From Candidatus Cloacimonas sp. (GTDB taxonomy: Bacteria; Cloacimonadota; Cloacimonadia; Cloacimonadales; Cloacimonadaceae), in assembly GCA_035403355.1 (NCBI GenBank), contig DAONFA010000010.1:1-60311 (forward strand): a DNA stretch of 60,311 nt, given 5' to 3'. Under the pieces are notes generated by a model that made no database searches, was not told the DNA's origin, and was given only the letters and a program-made list of their open reading frames with translations. Below, piece after piece: positions 18,643-29,500 of the stretch (position 1 is the stretch's first letter; each line of letters opens with the position of its first letter). Position numbers and translations under genes: made by a program.

Positions 18643-19983
18643 ATGGAAAATGTAATAATCTATAGCGTTTATGAAATAACCCGACAAGTGCGTCAGGTGA
18701 TTGAGTCATCTCTGCAACCGGTTTTTGTAACCGGCGAAATTTCAAGCTTTATTCATCATAGTTCCGGTCATATATATTTCAACCTGAAAGATGAAAATGC
18801 TACTTTGCGCTGCACTTTTTTCAAGGGAGTGAATTCCTCTTTAACTTTTCAGCCCGCAGACGGGATGCAGGTTATCTGTTTCGGCAAGCTAACTGTTTAC
18901 GAAAAAGGCGGTTATTATAACCTGAATGTGCTCAAGATGCAGGAAGCTGGTTTGGGCTTCTTACAGCAAAAATTTGAACAGCTGAAAAAGAAACTGGAAA
19001 AAGAAGGTCTTTTTGCCCAAGAACATAAAAAGCCCCTGCCTAAATATCCTGACCGGATTGGAATTATCACTTCTCCTACGGGTGCTGCACTGCAGGATAT
19101 AATAAACATCATAAAACGCCGCTATCCTGTGGAACTGATAGTTTATCCGGCTTTGGTTCAGGGTGCTGATGCTCCTCCCCAAATTATTAAAGGAATAAAA
19201 TATTTCAATGCAAACCGGGAGGTGGATTTCATTATAATAACCCGAGGGGGTGGTTCTCAGGAAGACCTTTTCTGTTTTAACGATGAAGCATTAGCCCGGG
19301 CTGTTTACGATTCCTCGCTTCCGGTTATGTCTGCAGTAGGGCATGAAATTGATTTTACTTTGATTGATTTTGTAGCGGATAAAAGAGCCCCTACTCCTTC
19401 CGCGGCAGCAGAACTTGCCGTTCCGGATAAAAAAGACCTGCTGAACCTGCTGGCTTCGTTAAAAAAACGGCTGGATTTATCTGCCCAAAATAGATATACC
19501 CGCAAAAGCGCTCCCCTTTTTACTCTGCAACTGGAATTGGCAAAATACCATCCGGAACGCGTTTGGCGTAATTTCCAACAGCGTTTTGATATGGCAGATA
19601 TGGCTTTACAAAATGCCCTGAAACAGCTTCCTGAAAAACGGAAACATTTTGAAATGAAAGCTAACAGTATTATGCAACACCTGAATAGCCGCATAGAACT
19701 TTGCCTAACCAAATCCAAGGCAGCTTGCAATTCCACAGGACAGCGACTGGAGGATAAAGTTAAGAACCAGTTACAGTTCAAAACCACCAGCTTGAATTCT
19801 TTAAACGAAATACTGGAGCAGCTTTCTCCTCAGCGTCTGCAAAGTAAGGGCTGGATTATAGCTTTCCGGGACGGCAAATTAGTTAGTTCCGTAAAACAAG
19901 TAGCCCCCGGGGAACATCTTTCTCTGGATTTTGCCGATGGAATTGCCGAAACCACAGTAACTAAGGTAGAGAACAAAGAGTGA
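18643..19983 (+). CDS. xseA: Exodeoxyribonuclease VII large subunit
   Basis: Catalytic subunit of the single-strand-specific exonuclease VII, used in repair. 446 residues. An N-terminal OB-fold (VFVTGEISSFIHHSSGHIYFNLKDE) is followed by the nuclease region with RIGIITSPTGAALQDI, IITRGGGSQEDLFCFNDE, and SAVGHEIDFTLIDFVADKRAPTPSAAAELAVP, then a long coiled-coil-like part. The small subunit XseB, normally adjacent, is not seen downstream; it may lie elsewhere or be too diverged. The stop overlaps the next start by 4 nt (GTGA). Confidence 0.96.
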   Translation: MENVIIYSVYEITRQVRQVIESSLQPVFVTGEISSFIHHSSGHIYFNLKDENATLRCTFFKGVNSSLTFQPADGMQVICFGKLTVYEKGGYYNLNVLKMQEAGLGFLQQKFEQLKKKLEKEGLFAQEHKKPLPKYPDRIGIITSPTGAALQDIINIIKRRYPVELIVYPALVQGADAPPQIIKGIKYFNANREVDFIIITRGGGSQEDLFCFNDEALARAVYDSSLPVMSAVGHEIDFTLIDFVADKRAPTPSAAAELAVPDKKDLLNLLASLKKRLDLSAQNRYTRKSAPLFTLQLELAKYHPERVWRNFQQRFDMADMALQNALKQLPEKRKHFEMKANSIMQHLNSRIELCLTKSKAACNSTGQRLEDKVKNQLQFKTTSLNSLNEILEQLSPQRLQSKGWIIAFRDGKLVSSVKQVAPGEHLSLDFADGIAETTVTKVENKE

Positions 19984-21425
19984 AAAGAGTTTTCTTTCTG
20001 CTGTTTATCCTTCTTGCTCTCTATGCCAATGCCGAAATTCGTTCCGTTTGGGTAATGCCTTGGGATATTGTTTCGCCCGGTGCAATTGATGAAGTTGTAG
20101 AAACAGCTTATGCCTGCAATCAAAATGAACTTTTAGTGGAAGTGCGTTACCGTGCCGATGCCCTATTTGATACTGTTAAAGGTAGTTATCTTTTCCCTAA
20201 TCCCGAACCGAAGAGTTATATTTTGTCCGATACCGCTTTTGACCCTCTTGCCTGTCTTCTGGAAAAAGCTCATAGCAAAGGTTTGGCAGTTCAGGCATGG
20301 GTAGTAGTTTTTAATGCTACCCCCACCGAGCTGAACCTGATTCAACAGAATTATCTCTATAATAACCACAAGGACTGGATTACCTGCAATTCCAGCGGTT
20401 CTCCAATGAATATCAATAACCAGTCCGGCTATTTTATAGACCCCGGCATTCCGGAAGTGCAAAATTACCTGTTAGCTGTTTTAGGCAATCTGGCAGCCGG
20501 CTATCCTGAACTGGATGGTATTCATTTAGATTATATTCGCTATCCGGATAGTAACTTAGGTTATCATCCTATTTCTCTTGCCCGCTATAATGAATACTGC
20601 CAGAATAAAACAGAAATAACTTTTAACGAATGGCGGATTATGCAAGTAACCGCTTTTGTGGAAAATGCCTATCGGGAATTAAAAGAGATTAACCCTTCCC
20701 TGCAATTAACTGCCGCTGTTTTTCCTGATGTAGCCGAGGCAAATGTAGATTACGCTCAGGACTGGCAATCCTGGCTAAAACAAGGTATTATTGATCGCGT
20801 TTATCCCATGGCTTATGATGTGCAATATGCTAAATTTCAGAAACAACTGGCACAAATTAACCTGCTGGGAAAGAATGAACAAATCGTAATCGGTTTACGC
20901 GCCTGGAATGGAAATGGCAGTTCCCTTGCTGTTTCTAAAAAGAATTCCTATAATATTCAGGAAATAGCGAAAAAGATTAACCTCTCGCGTAGTTATGGTT
21001 TCGCCGGGGTCTCGTTATTCAGTTATTCGGGCTTGCAAAAAGGAAACGCCTTTGCCCAACTGGCAAAATTAAGCTTTCGGGAAAAAGAGAGTTATCCTTT
21101 TAACAAGGTGTCCGCTCCAGAAAATTTACCAGCCACCCAAACAAAATATCCCGCCCAAGCCAAACTTTCCCGTTTAAACAACGAAATTATCATCCAACTG
21201 CAAATTCCGGAAGAAGGGCTCTGGAATTGGGAACTTTACAATAGTAATTTCCAGCTTTGTTTCAATCGCTATTATCAGGAAGGGGAAAATATGGATATCC
21301 TAAATATCATCAATCCCCAATTAGCGGCAAATTTGCAACCCGGACGATATGCAGTGCGTCTTTACCAACCGGATACATCCCTTCAATATCTTATCCCCGT
21401 GGAACTTACAACACCCGATGAGTGA
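19980..21425 (+). CDS. GHL10-type glycoside hydrolase-like exported protein
   Basis: 481 residues with signal peptide MKRVFFLLFILLALYANA. The mature start EIRSVWVMPWDIVSPGAIDEVV and the motifs LLVEVRYRADALF, WVVVFNA, YFIDPGIPEVQNYLL and DGIHLDYIRYPD match the glycosyl-hydrolase-like 10 (DUF187/YngK) TIM barrel; acidic residues in HLDYIRYPD are the likely active site. The C-terminal part is beta-rich. The GTG start overlaps the xseA stop, and the flippase follows with an 8-nt overlap. It may act on the cell-surface polysaccharide made by this locus, or on peptidoglycan. Confidence 0.85.
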   Translation: MKRVFFLLFILLALYANAEIRSVWVMPWDIVSPGAIDEVVETAYACNQNELLVEVRYRADALFDTVKGSYLFPNPEPKSYILSDTAFDPLACLLEKAHSKGLAVQAWVVVFNATPTELNLIQQNYLYNNHKDWITCNSSGSPMNINNQSGYFIDPGIPEVQNYLLAVLGNLAAGYPELDGIHLDYIRYPDSNLGYHPISLARYNEYCQNKTEITFNEWRIMQVTAFVENAYRELKEINPSLQLTAAVFPDVAEANVDYAQDWQSWLKQGIIDRVYPMAYDVQYAKFQKQLAQINLLGKNEQIVIGLRAWNGNGSSLAVSKKNSYNIQEIAKKINLSRSYGFAGVSLFSYSGLQKGNAFAQLAKLSFREKESYPFNKVSAPENLPATQTKYPAQAKLSRLNNEIIIQLQIPEEGLWNWELYNSNFQLCFNRYYQEGENMDILNIINPQLAANLQPGRYAVRLYQPDTSLQYLIPVELTTPDE

Positions 21426-22881
21426 ACTTCCCAAACAGGCAGGCATTCTTTCCGCTACGGAATTTTTCCGCTTGGCTGTGAAAGCAATTATTGGAATTGC
21501 TTTAGCCCGTTTAATAACTCCTGCGGAGCTTGGCAGTTACCGTCAACTTTTCCTGGTGTATGCCATTTTTTCCACTCTTCTGCTTTTGGGCATTCCGCAA
21601 AGTATGCTCTATTTTTTACCCAAGGCAGGTAGCCGGGAAAAGCAAAATGTCCTGATATCTCATTGTTTGAATATCATATCCATTTTGGGTTTGGTTTTTG
21701 CTATCTGCCTGCTTTTTTTAAGGGGAGTAATTGCGAATCTTTTCCATAATCCTGCCTTGGAAAAACTGCTGATAATTTATGCTTTATATCCGGTTTTTCT
21801 TTTTGTAACTCAATTTTTCAGCAATGTAATGCTGGGCTTAAAACAACCTCTCAAAGCTGCTACTTTTACTTTTTTTTCTATAACGGCAGATTTTATTCTA
21901 ATTGTAGGTTCTGCCTTACTTACCAGGAATTTAACAATTATTGTCGGGGGAGTAATTAGTTCTGCTTTTTTACAATGGCTCTATGCCCGAATTTCTCTCT
22001 CCAAATTTAGAGCCAAGGGAACTTATTTTGATCTTAGTTCCTTTAAAACTATAATGAATTATTCTCTGCCTTTAGGTTTATCTTCTATCATCGGAATGCT
22101 TAGTATTCAGCTGGATAAATTGATGATTGCGGGTTTTTTCACTCCGGAAAAGTATGCCGTCTTTTCCATAGGAGCCACTGAATTCCCTGTTGTAGGCATT
22201 TTATCCAACTCCATAACTTCAGTTTTATTGCCTCATTTAAGCTCCAGCGATCCTGAAAAGATGGGTGTGTTATATAGTGGGGCAGTGCGTAAAAACGCCA
22301 TTTTAGTATTCCCTTTAATGGCTTTGTGTTACATTTTTGCGGAACCGGCAATTACTTTAGTTTATGGCAAACTCTATACAGAATCCGCTATTTATTTTAG
22401 AATTTATCTCTTTTTACTGCCTTTGCGCATTGCCACTTACGGTATCCTGTTTCAGGCATTTGGAAAAACCCGCGTTGTTATGTATAATTCTTTATTTCTG
22501 CTCATTGCCAACGCTGTTTTAAACTATCTTTTTATAATTAACTTCGGAATGCAAGGTGCTGCAATTGCAACGGTTATTGTCACCTGGCTATCGGTAATTA
22601 TTTATCTTATTCTTATTGCCAAAGTTTTAAAGCTGAATTTAAGGGCTTTTTTTCCATTGGGAAAAATAGCGAAAACCGCCATATTAACACTTATCTGTTC
22701 TTTTTTCTGTGTGCTGATAGTAAAACTGGGAAAAAGCACCCTTCCTTTTATGCTTGCGGGAGGTATCGTTTTTATGATTGCTTATCTGTTTTTAGGCAAA
22801 AAAACAGGTGTTATTCTTGATTATGACATTCAGCTGTTAAAAGGGATTTATACCGATACTTTCAAGAGGTTAAAAAAATGA
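21418..22881 (+). CDS. Polysaccharide flippase (Wzx/MATE-like)
   Basis: 487-residue integral membrane protein with about 14 hydrophobic segments, starting MSELPKQAGILSATEFFRLA. I choose ATG 21418, which overlaps the previous gene by 8 nt, rather than an in-frame upstream start. PAELGSYRQLFLVYAIF and the paired-helix pattern are typical of the polysaccharide-biosynthesis (MOP exporter) family that flips lipid-linked oligosaccharides across the inner membrane. It is directly coupled (ATGA) to the methyltransferase and glycosyltransferases, supporting a glycan role. Confidence 0.9.
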   Translation: MSELPKQAGILSATEFFRLAVKAIIGIALARLITPAELGSYRQLFLVYAIFSTLLLLGIPQSMLYFLPKAGSREKQNVLISHCLNIISILGLVFAICLLFLRGVIANLFHNPALEKLLIIYALYPVFLFVTQFFSNVMLGLKQPLKAATFTFFSITADFILIVGSALLTRNLTIIVGGVISSAFLQWLYARISLSKFRAKGTYFDLSSFKTIMNYSLPLGLSSIIGMLSIQLDKLMIAGFFTPEKYAVFSIGATEFPVVGILSNSITSVLLPHLSSSDPEKMGVLYSGAVRKNAILVFPLMALCYIFAEPAITLVYGKLYTESAIYFRIYLFLLPLRIATYGILFQAFGKTRVVMYNSLFLLIANAVLNYLFIINFGMQGAAIATVIVTWLSVIIYLILIAKVLKLNLRAFFPLGKIAKTAILTLICSFFCVLIVKLGKSTLPFMLAGGIVFMIAYLFLGKKTGVILDYDIQLLKGIYTDTFKRLKK

Positions 22882-23630
22882 ACTACTTAGCTGAATCAAC
22901 CTGGGAAAATTACGATTCTGAACATCAAGCAGATTTAAGAATTGTAAAACTTCTTGCTTTTCTTCCTTCCGATGTTAAAACCATCCTGGATGCAGGTTGC
23001 GGAAATGGCATAATCACAAACAAACTTATTGCTAAATATCAAGTTACCGGTTTAGATATTTCACCCGCAGCTTTAAAGTATTTGCAGTGTCCAGTTGTTC
23101 AAGCTTCAGTTACAGAAATTCCTTTCCCCGCCAAAAGTTTTGATGCTGTAATTTGTAACGAGGTTTTGGAACACCTGGATAACGCTGCCTTACAAAAAGC
23201 CGTTCAAGAACTTAAACGGGTAGCCGCTAAATATATAATAATTAGTGTTCCCCATAAAGAACAGCTGGAAAAACACTATTCCCGCTGTGCCAATTGTGGA
23301 TTTACTGAACACATTTACGGGCACTTGCAATCGTTTTCAGAAGAAACATTGGCGTCCTATCTGGCTCCAGAATTTTATCTGAAAAAAAGAGCTGTATTCG
23401 GTCCTCGGAATCGTGATTTTATTCCTCTTTTGCTTAAAATAAAACAACGCTGGTTAAAGCAATGGTTCAATCCCGGAAGCGGTTTAAAGTGTTCCCGGTG
23501 TCAGCAGGATAATTTTGAAGTAAACAAATCCCTTCTCACCAAAGGAATTAACTTGCTGAATGTGTTATTGGAGCGTCCGCGTCCGTATTGGTTTACGGGT
23601 TTATTTTGCAGAAAAGAGCAAGAACTATGA
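22878..23630 (+). CDS. Class I SAM-dependent methyltransferase
   Basis: 250 residues. SAM-binding motif I is ILDAGCGNGIITNKL (about 36-50), acidic motif II is VTGLDISPAAL, and FDAVICNEVLEHLDN is the methyltransferase-11 post-motif. Two small Cys pairs (CANCG about 137 and CSRCQ about 205) could bind a metal. It is embedded in the flippase/glycosyltransferase operon with 4-nt overlaps on both sides, so sugar or lipid-carrier methylation is likely; the exact substrate is unknown. Confidence 0.88.
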   Translation: MNYLAESTWENYDSEHQADLRIVKLLAFLPSDVKTILDAGCGNGIITNKLIAKYQVTGLDISPAALKYLQCPVVQASVTEIPFPAKSFDAVICNEVLEHLDNAALQKAVQELKRVAAKYIIISVPHKEQLEKHYSRCANCGFTEHIYGHLQSFSEETLASYLAPEFYLKKRAVFGPRNRDFIPLLLKIKQRWLKQWFNPGSGLKCSRCQQDNFEVNKSLLTKGINLLNVLLERPRPYWFTGLFCRKEQEL

Positions 23631-24901
23631 AGAATGTGCTTTTAATTTTCTATCATTTTCCTCCCACAGGTGGTTCCGGAGTGCAAAGAGCTTTAAAGTT
23701 TGCCAAATATTTACCGGAATTCGGTTTCAGACCTATTATTCTTTGTGCCGATTCCCGTTTTTTAAAACAGCCCAGGGATTATACTCTTCTCTCCGAATTG
23801 CCCCGGAACACGAAAATTTACCGCACTTTCGCTTTAGACCTAAACTGGTTTTATAAACTGCTTTGGGGCTTGAAACTGAACAAAGTAGTCACTTTCCTGC
23901 AACGATGCATTTTTATTCCGGATGGAGAAATTCTTTGGTTGCCTTTTGCTCTGCCTAAACTAAAGAAAATTATGGCTGCTAATAAGATTAACCAAGTTAT
24001 GGTTTCAGTTCCGCCTTTTTCTCTAATTTTTATAGCCCGACACTTGAAAAAGCATTATCAGGTCAATGTCTGTCTGGATTTTAGAGACCCCTGGAGTTTC
24101 GGTATTGGCAGAAAATATCTCAAACCACCTGCTTGGGTTACTTCCATAGAGAACAGGTGGGAAAAGGAAATATTAACCCAGGCAGATCAAGTTATCGGGG
24201 TAAGCTCTATTATGATAGAGGAATTTTTGCATCTTTATCCCTATTTGGATAAAAACAAATTTGTCTGTATCACCAATGGTTATGATGAGCAAGATTTCCC
24301 CGTTTCATTTCCTCCTGTAAGAAATGTCAAATTTACTATTATTTACACCGGCAGCTTTTACGATGAACTTCAACCGGCTATTCTCTGGCAGGCAATTTTA
24401 GAGTTAATTCAGGAAGGTTGTCTTAACCCCCGGAAAATTGCCGTGGAAATTTATGGCAGAAACTTTCGTAAATTCGTGCTGGGAAAATATATAACCGATC
24501 CTATACTAAATCAAATTGTCCATTTCCACGGTTATATCAATCATCGGAATAGCATTCAAATTCTTCGCACTGCAGATGTTCTTTTATTGTATTTAGGTTC
24601 CGGAGAAGCACAAAGAGCAATCGTTACAGCAAAGGTTTTTGAATATCTGCGCAGCGGAAAACCGATTTTGGCTGTAATAGATTCTTCAGGAGCAGCAGCA
24701 GATATCCTTAAGCACGCAAACACAGCTTTTATTGCCGAGTCCTCATCAATTCATTCTATAAAGGAAACCTTAGGAAACCTTTATCGGCTTTGGGAGGAAA
24801 ATAAGCTGCAAACGAAACCCAACTGGAATTATATCCGGCAATTTGAACGCAAAGCACTTACCGCAAAGCTGGCAGAGGTCTTTTCTTCCTTAGAGCAATG
24901 A
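23627..24901 (+). CDS. Glycosyltransferase, GT-B fold (GT4-like)
   Basis: 424 residues from ATG 23627, which overlaps the previous stop (ATGA). The N-terminus MKNVLLIFYHFPPTGGSGVQR is the family's glycine-rich donor loop. VSVPPFSLIFIARHLKKHY and LDFRDPWSFGIG follow. The C-terminal Rossmann half shows FTIIYTGSFYDELQ, RTADVLLLYLGSGEAQRAIVTAKVFEYLRSGKPILAV. It probably adds a sugar to the glycan exported by the adjacent flippase. Acceptor and donor are not deducible. Confidence 0.88.
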   Translation: MKNVLLIFYHFPPTGGSGVQRALKFAKYLPEFGFRPIILCADSRFLKQPRDYTLLSELPRNTKIYRTFALDLNWFYKLLWGLKLNKVVTFLQRCIFIPDGEILWLPFALPKLKKIMAANKINQVMVSVPPFSLIFIARHLKKHYQVNVCLDFRDPWSFGIGRKYLKPPAWVTSIENRWEKEILTQADQVIGVSSIMIEEFLHLYPYLDKNKFVCITNGYDEQDFPVSFPPVRNVKFTIIYTGSFYDELQPAILWQAILELIQEGCLNPRKIAVEIYGRNFRKFVLGKYITDPILNQIVHFHGYINHRNSIQILRTADVLLLYLGSGEAQRAIVTAKVFEYLRSGKPILAVIDSSGAAADILKHANTAFIAESSSIHSIKETLGNLYRLWEENKLQTKPNWNYIRQFERKALTAKLAEVFSSLEQ

Positions 24902-26067
24902 AGGTTTTAATTATCCCTTCCTGGTATCCCTATCCGCAAAATCCTTTGGCAGGTAAGTTTTTTCTGGACCAGGCAATAGCTCTATCAGAAAACAGCAATT
25001 ACCAATACACAATCCTGAATTGGGGTCAGAACGAATATCAATTGCAAATAAGACATCCCCTTAGCGCCATTACTAAAATTTTAAGATATCTAACAGCAAG
25101 ACCTGCTACGCAGCTAATAAAACCGAACTTACAGGAAGTTTCAATTCCTCATCTCACCTGGACAGGCAGGTTATTCTATGGCAACATCAGAGCATTGGTG
25201 AATAAATTATGGTCACTGCCTAAACCTGATATTATTCATAGTTATGTAACTTTCCCGGCAGGATTTCTTGCTTTTCGCTTAGCGGAAAAATGGAAAATAC
25301 CCTATATCATCAGTGAACATAGCGGTCCTTTTCCTTTTCCGGAATACATTATCGGGAATAATGTCTCCCCAAAAATCACCTTGCCTTTACACAATGCGTC
25401 CGCTGTTTTAGCTGTAAGCAGATTTCTGCAGTCCCAAATTCTTACTTCCTGTTCCGTTCAAAGCATTGTAATCCCCAATTTAGTGGACACGGAATTTTAC
25501 CATCCAGCTTCCTTTACGGAACCGAGGAAACGCTTTTCTTTCTTTTCTTTAAGCAGCTTAACCTATGCCAAAGGAGTTATGGATTTGGTAGAAGCATTTG
25601 ACATTGCCGTTCAAAAAGGACTGGATGCCGATTTATTTATTGGCGGTGATGGCTATTTAAAACATAAAATCAGGCATAAGATAATTACTTCGCATCTGGA
25701 ACACCGGGTTCATCTTTTGGGCTTACTAAATCCTGGGCAGGCATTGGAACAATATCAAAAGTGCGATTGTTACATTCTGCCCAGCCACATTGAATCCTTC
25801 AGTTTAGTTCTTTTGGAGGCAATGGCTTGCGGAAAACCAACTTTGGCAACTGATTGCGGTGGTCCTATTGATATTGTTACTCCGGAAACAGGCGTTCTTA
25901 TCCCTCCCCAAAAACCGGTTTTAATGGCAGAAGCAATGCTGAAAATGAAAGAAAATATGCCTAAATATTCTGCTGCACGCATCAGAGAGATATGCCTTAA
26001 GAACTATTCCCCGGCTGTAATCTGCAATAAAATAACCGCTGTGTATCAAAAAGTTTTGCCAAAGTAA
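24898..26067 (+). CDS. Glycosyltransferase family 4 protein
   Basis: 389 residues, ATGA overlap with the gene before. The N-terminus MKVLIIPSWYPYPQNPLAGKF and the donor-binding half (FIGGDGYLKHKI, HLLGLLNPGQALEQYQKCDCYILPSHIESFSLVLLEAMACGKPTLAT) are textbook GT4, including the E-x7-E pattern (ESFSLVLLE). Last gene of the glycan operon; the tRNA-Phe gene on the opposite strand follows. Confidence 0.92.
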   Translation: MKVLIIPSWYPYPQNPLAGKFFLDQAIALSENSNYQYTILNWGQNEYQLQIRHPLSAITKILRYLTARPATQLIKPNLQEVSIPHLTWTGRLFYGNIRALVNKLWSLPKPDIIHSYVTFPAGFLAFRLAEKWKIPYIISEHSGPFPFPEYIIGNNVSPKITLPLHNASAVLAVSRFLQSQILTSCSVQSIVIPNLVDTEFYHPASFTEPRKRFSFFSLSSLTYAKGVMDLVEAFDIAVQKGLDADLFIGGDGYLKHKIRHKIITSHLEHRVHLLGLLNPGQALEQYQKCDCYILPSHIESFSLVLLEAMACGKPTLATDCGGPIDIVTPETGVLIPPQKPVLMAEAMLKMKENMPKYSAARIREICLKNYSPAVICNKITAVYQKVLPK

Positions 26068-26121
26068 TCCGCTATTACTCTCCGGCTATAATCAACCAGA
26101 AAAAAATGCTTAAAAAAAATA

Positions 26122-26197
26122 TGGTGGCGAAACCCAGAATCGAACTGGGGACACAAGGCTTTTCAGGCCTCTGCTCTACCGTCTGAGCTATCTCGCC
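26122..26197 (-). tRNA. tRNA-Phe (anticodon GAA)
   Basis: On the minus strand it folds as a full cloverleaf: acceptor GGCGAGA/TTTCGCC, D arm GCTC/GAGC, anticodon stem GAGGC/GCCTT with loop CTGAAAA (anticodon GAA), T arm CCCAG/CTGGG with TTCGATT loop. The terminal CCA is encoded. 76 nt with CCA. Confidence 0.97.
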
Positions 26198-26524
26198 ACG
26201 CTTAGGAACTTTCCTAAAATAACCCCCCTTTCTGTCAAGCCAAAAATGTTGTTGGCTGCTAACTGCATTATATTTAAAGAGATACGGTAACGGATCATAT
26301 TGTGCTCTCAGGGGTCTTTGAGCATTGTTTTTCCCTGAAATGGTTATCAGGCAACCTGTTATAATGCCCTAACCCTTTCCGATATAACCCCCGTATCATT
26401 CCGGTATCATTCCCGTATCGTGATATGGGAACGATACCGGATTTTATTGATGCGTATAGCGTTAAAGATCAGGCACGGTTCAAGAAGATGTTAACCCCCA
26501 AAAGGCAGTTAAAAAAGCATCAAC
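26198..26524. other. Spacer with a palindromic element
   Basis: 327 nt between tRNA-Phe and the metalloprotease gene on the same strand. Apart from the 40-nt palindrome at 26401-26440, I see no gene. Confidence 0.6.
26401..26440. repeat. 40-nt palindrome (CGTATC family), copy 1
   Basis: CCGGTATCATTCCCGTATCG followed by TGATATGGGAACGATACCGG is almost its own reverse complement; deviations are transitions that would give G-U pairs in RNA. A second copy is at 37188-37225. Partial words (CCGTATCATT) precede it. Confidence 0.85.
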
Positions 26525-29500
26525 TCAGGGTGCCTGATAAACGGCTACAATTTTGAAAAACATTTTATCCTGCGGAGTAGTTATCAGAATACTGTTTTGG
26601 CAGATTTCAGCATAGGGGATATCACTCCAGGCAGCAGGATCGGAACTGGCGTAAATCCGGTATAAATTAGCTCCCTGCACAGCATTCCAGCTAAGCATCA
26701 CCCCCTGCTGATTTTTTTGAATTTGCAGCTGAGGAATGGCTAAAACAACCGGGACAAAGGATGTTACTGAAAATCCGGTTACAGGAATATAATTACTTAA
26801 TGTGCCCGAAGCTGATGGATTTTGGGGATCGTAAGTTACTGAACTACTGCTGATATACCGGCTGCGGCTGGGATTGGCAGCAGAATTTGTGTAATAGAAC
26901 TGGTTACTGATATTGTAATTATAATTATCCAGAGGTCTGTTTACCCGAATAGCCAAATTATTACCTGTGTAAATGAAAGGAGTTGGCAAAGGAATTACAA
27001 TGGTGTTTATCCCCAAAGGAAAATTTAATATACCATCAAAGACGGCTATATATCCATCAAAAGCAAGCCAGCCGGAATTGAGATTCCTCTCCGTAGTATT
27101 TTTCATCCAGATTTTTACTGCCTGCTGAGGTAAATTCTGCACAAAATTGGAATGATAAGTAATAGCAGTGATTGTTCCCGTGGTCATTTCCAGTTCAGAG
27201 GCAAGATAAATTGTTTCGCTGATACTGTTTTTCTGATTAAAACTGAGGGGAAGGTAATTTGTTTTGGTGCCTGAAGCTGTGGTTCCTGCTTCAGCAATGT
27301 AACTTCCCACGGATACAGAAGAGGGTAGGGAAGTATTATTAGCGGGATAACCATCGGAACTTAAAGTTACTTGTGCAGATACAGATAGTATTTGTTCCGT
27401 CTCAGGAATCCAGGTTAAATTATGAATTGCCGTTTGATTCGGAGCAAGCGGTTCAAAAACATCCAGATTTGCCAGCACCGTTTTGCTGGAATTGGAAAGT
27501 AACTGAATGCTATAGCTGTTTTGAATTGCGTTTCCATTATTAAGAACACTAACGCTATACTGCATTGGTTCACCAACAATCCCTAAACCATTTACCTGCA
27601 AAGCACTTACAGCCAGGTCATTGGTTAGTATTTCTTCCAGATAAAAATTATCCAGATATATATTACGATTGGTTCCGCCTAAATTATGTTTGATGGCAAG
27701 AAATCTATCTGTTCCGCTGTAACCGGAAAAAGATACAGAATATTGTTGCATAGTATTGGTTAAGTTAACTGTAGTTAAGGAATTAAAAATGCCGGTGGGA
27801 CTGCTCATAGTTCCTACCTGAACACTATATCCTGAAGCAGCACCCCGGGCACTAAACTTTAAACGCATAATATTTAGCGGAGTTAAAATTTCGGGGGTAA
27901 TAAGAATAAGCTCTGCGCTGGTATCCGTGAAATTATTAAAAGAAATGCAATTGGGAGGACTTAGAGCAAAATTTGTAGGCGAAGAATAGTTTTTTACATA
28001 GGCAGAACCGCCGGTTGAAGAAACATAAGTGCTCCAGCCAAAAGGTAAAGCAGGTGCAGTTATACTATCAAAATTTTGACTGTAAGGCAGAGCTGTAATA
28101 CGCGGATCCGCAAAAGTAGTAAAACTCCATACCGGACAGTTTTGGGCAGAACCGCCTTCGCTTACAGCAACAACTTTCCAATAATACTGGGTGCTGTAAG
28201 CCAAGGTTCCGGTATAAGTGTAATTGAGAACATTGCCCAAATTCAAACCATTGATTAAATTACTGGGAGGATTATTCGTCCCCAAATAAAATAGATAATG
28301 GCTGGGATAACCGCCTCCGTTTACCCAGGTAAAATTTGGTAAAACATTTATATTCTCAGCCAAATTTTCAGGAGAAGGAGATATTGACGGAGAAGGTGGT
28401 AAAGCTGTTTTTCTTATGCTGAAGTTATCTAAAAACATATTGTTACCATAAGCACTGATTGCTTTACAGACAAGATAGTAATAACCGGAGTTGGAAAGAG
28501 GTAAATTGAATGAATACTGATACCAACCTGTTGAAGGAACGGTTGGAGTATAGCCGGTATAACGATTTATCGTTCCTAAAAGGGTATTGGTTCCACTCAA
28601 ATCAGGCAGCGTTGCCAAATAGAACTCAATTTTATCTGCTCGGGAACTATATCCTGTATCCCGATACATATAGAAGGAAAAAGCGTAGCTGTAATACTGC
28701 ACTTCTGAACAATCAAGCCGCAAAGTGGCTAAACTTGCGGAACTGGAAGCAGAGGCAGAATAACTTTTATAGCTAATCATTCCAGCTCCTGATTGAGGTG
28801 AACAGGTTGGATTGGTTCCGGAAGTTACTCTTTCAAAACTGTAACTGCCGGAAATGGTTTGATTATACCAACCCGCAGGTGGAAATGTAGAACTGTTAAA
28901 ACTCTCAGAATATGGATTTGTAGAAAAATCAACTGTAGGAACACCTAAAGAAAAGGTCATAGTTGTTCCCGCTGCAGAACCAATTCCATAGATATTTAAA
29001 TTCCCTTCACTGCCATTCTGCAAAAAAGGAGTTGGGTTGGTAAAATTATTGATGCTGGTTCTGCCGCTTTCCTGACTGAAAAATGCAGAACTAATAGTCC
29101 CGTTGACTGTAGTGGTGCCATCTGGACGGTAAATATATAATTCATCCGGTGGTCCATCTGCATTTCCCTCATCGGCAGAAGTATCTATTCTGTAAATCAA
29201 CAATCCGGAACCGGGAATACTGCTTTCATAAGTGCCGGTTTTCTTCCGGAATTCTACTACATAATATTGATTGGAGTTATTGGAATTGATTCTATAGCAG
29301 TTGCCGGTGGAGGAAGTTAACGGATTAAGTGTATATTGCTGCCCAATTGAGATAGTTGGAATAGCAGCAATCCAATTTCCATATTTCCATTTCATAAAAG
29401 CAGTCATATATTGAGGAGGATTTTGATCGGAACACATTAAATCCCAGCTACCGGCAGGATCAATTCCATTACCGGTATAATGATAAAGATCGGGTGCTCC

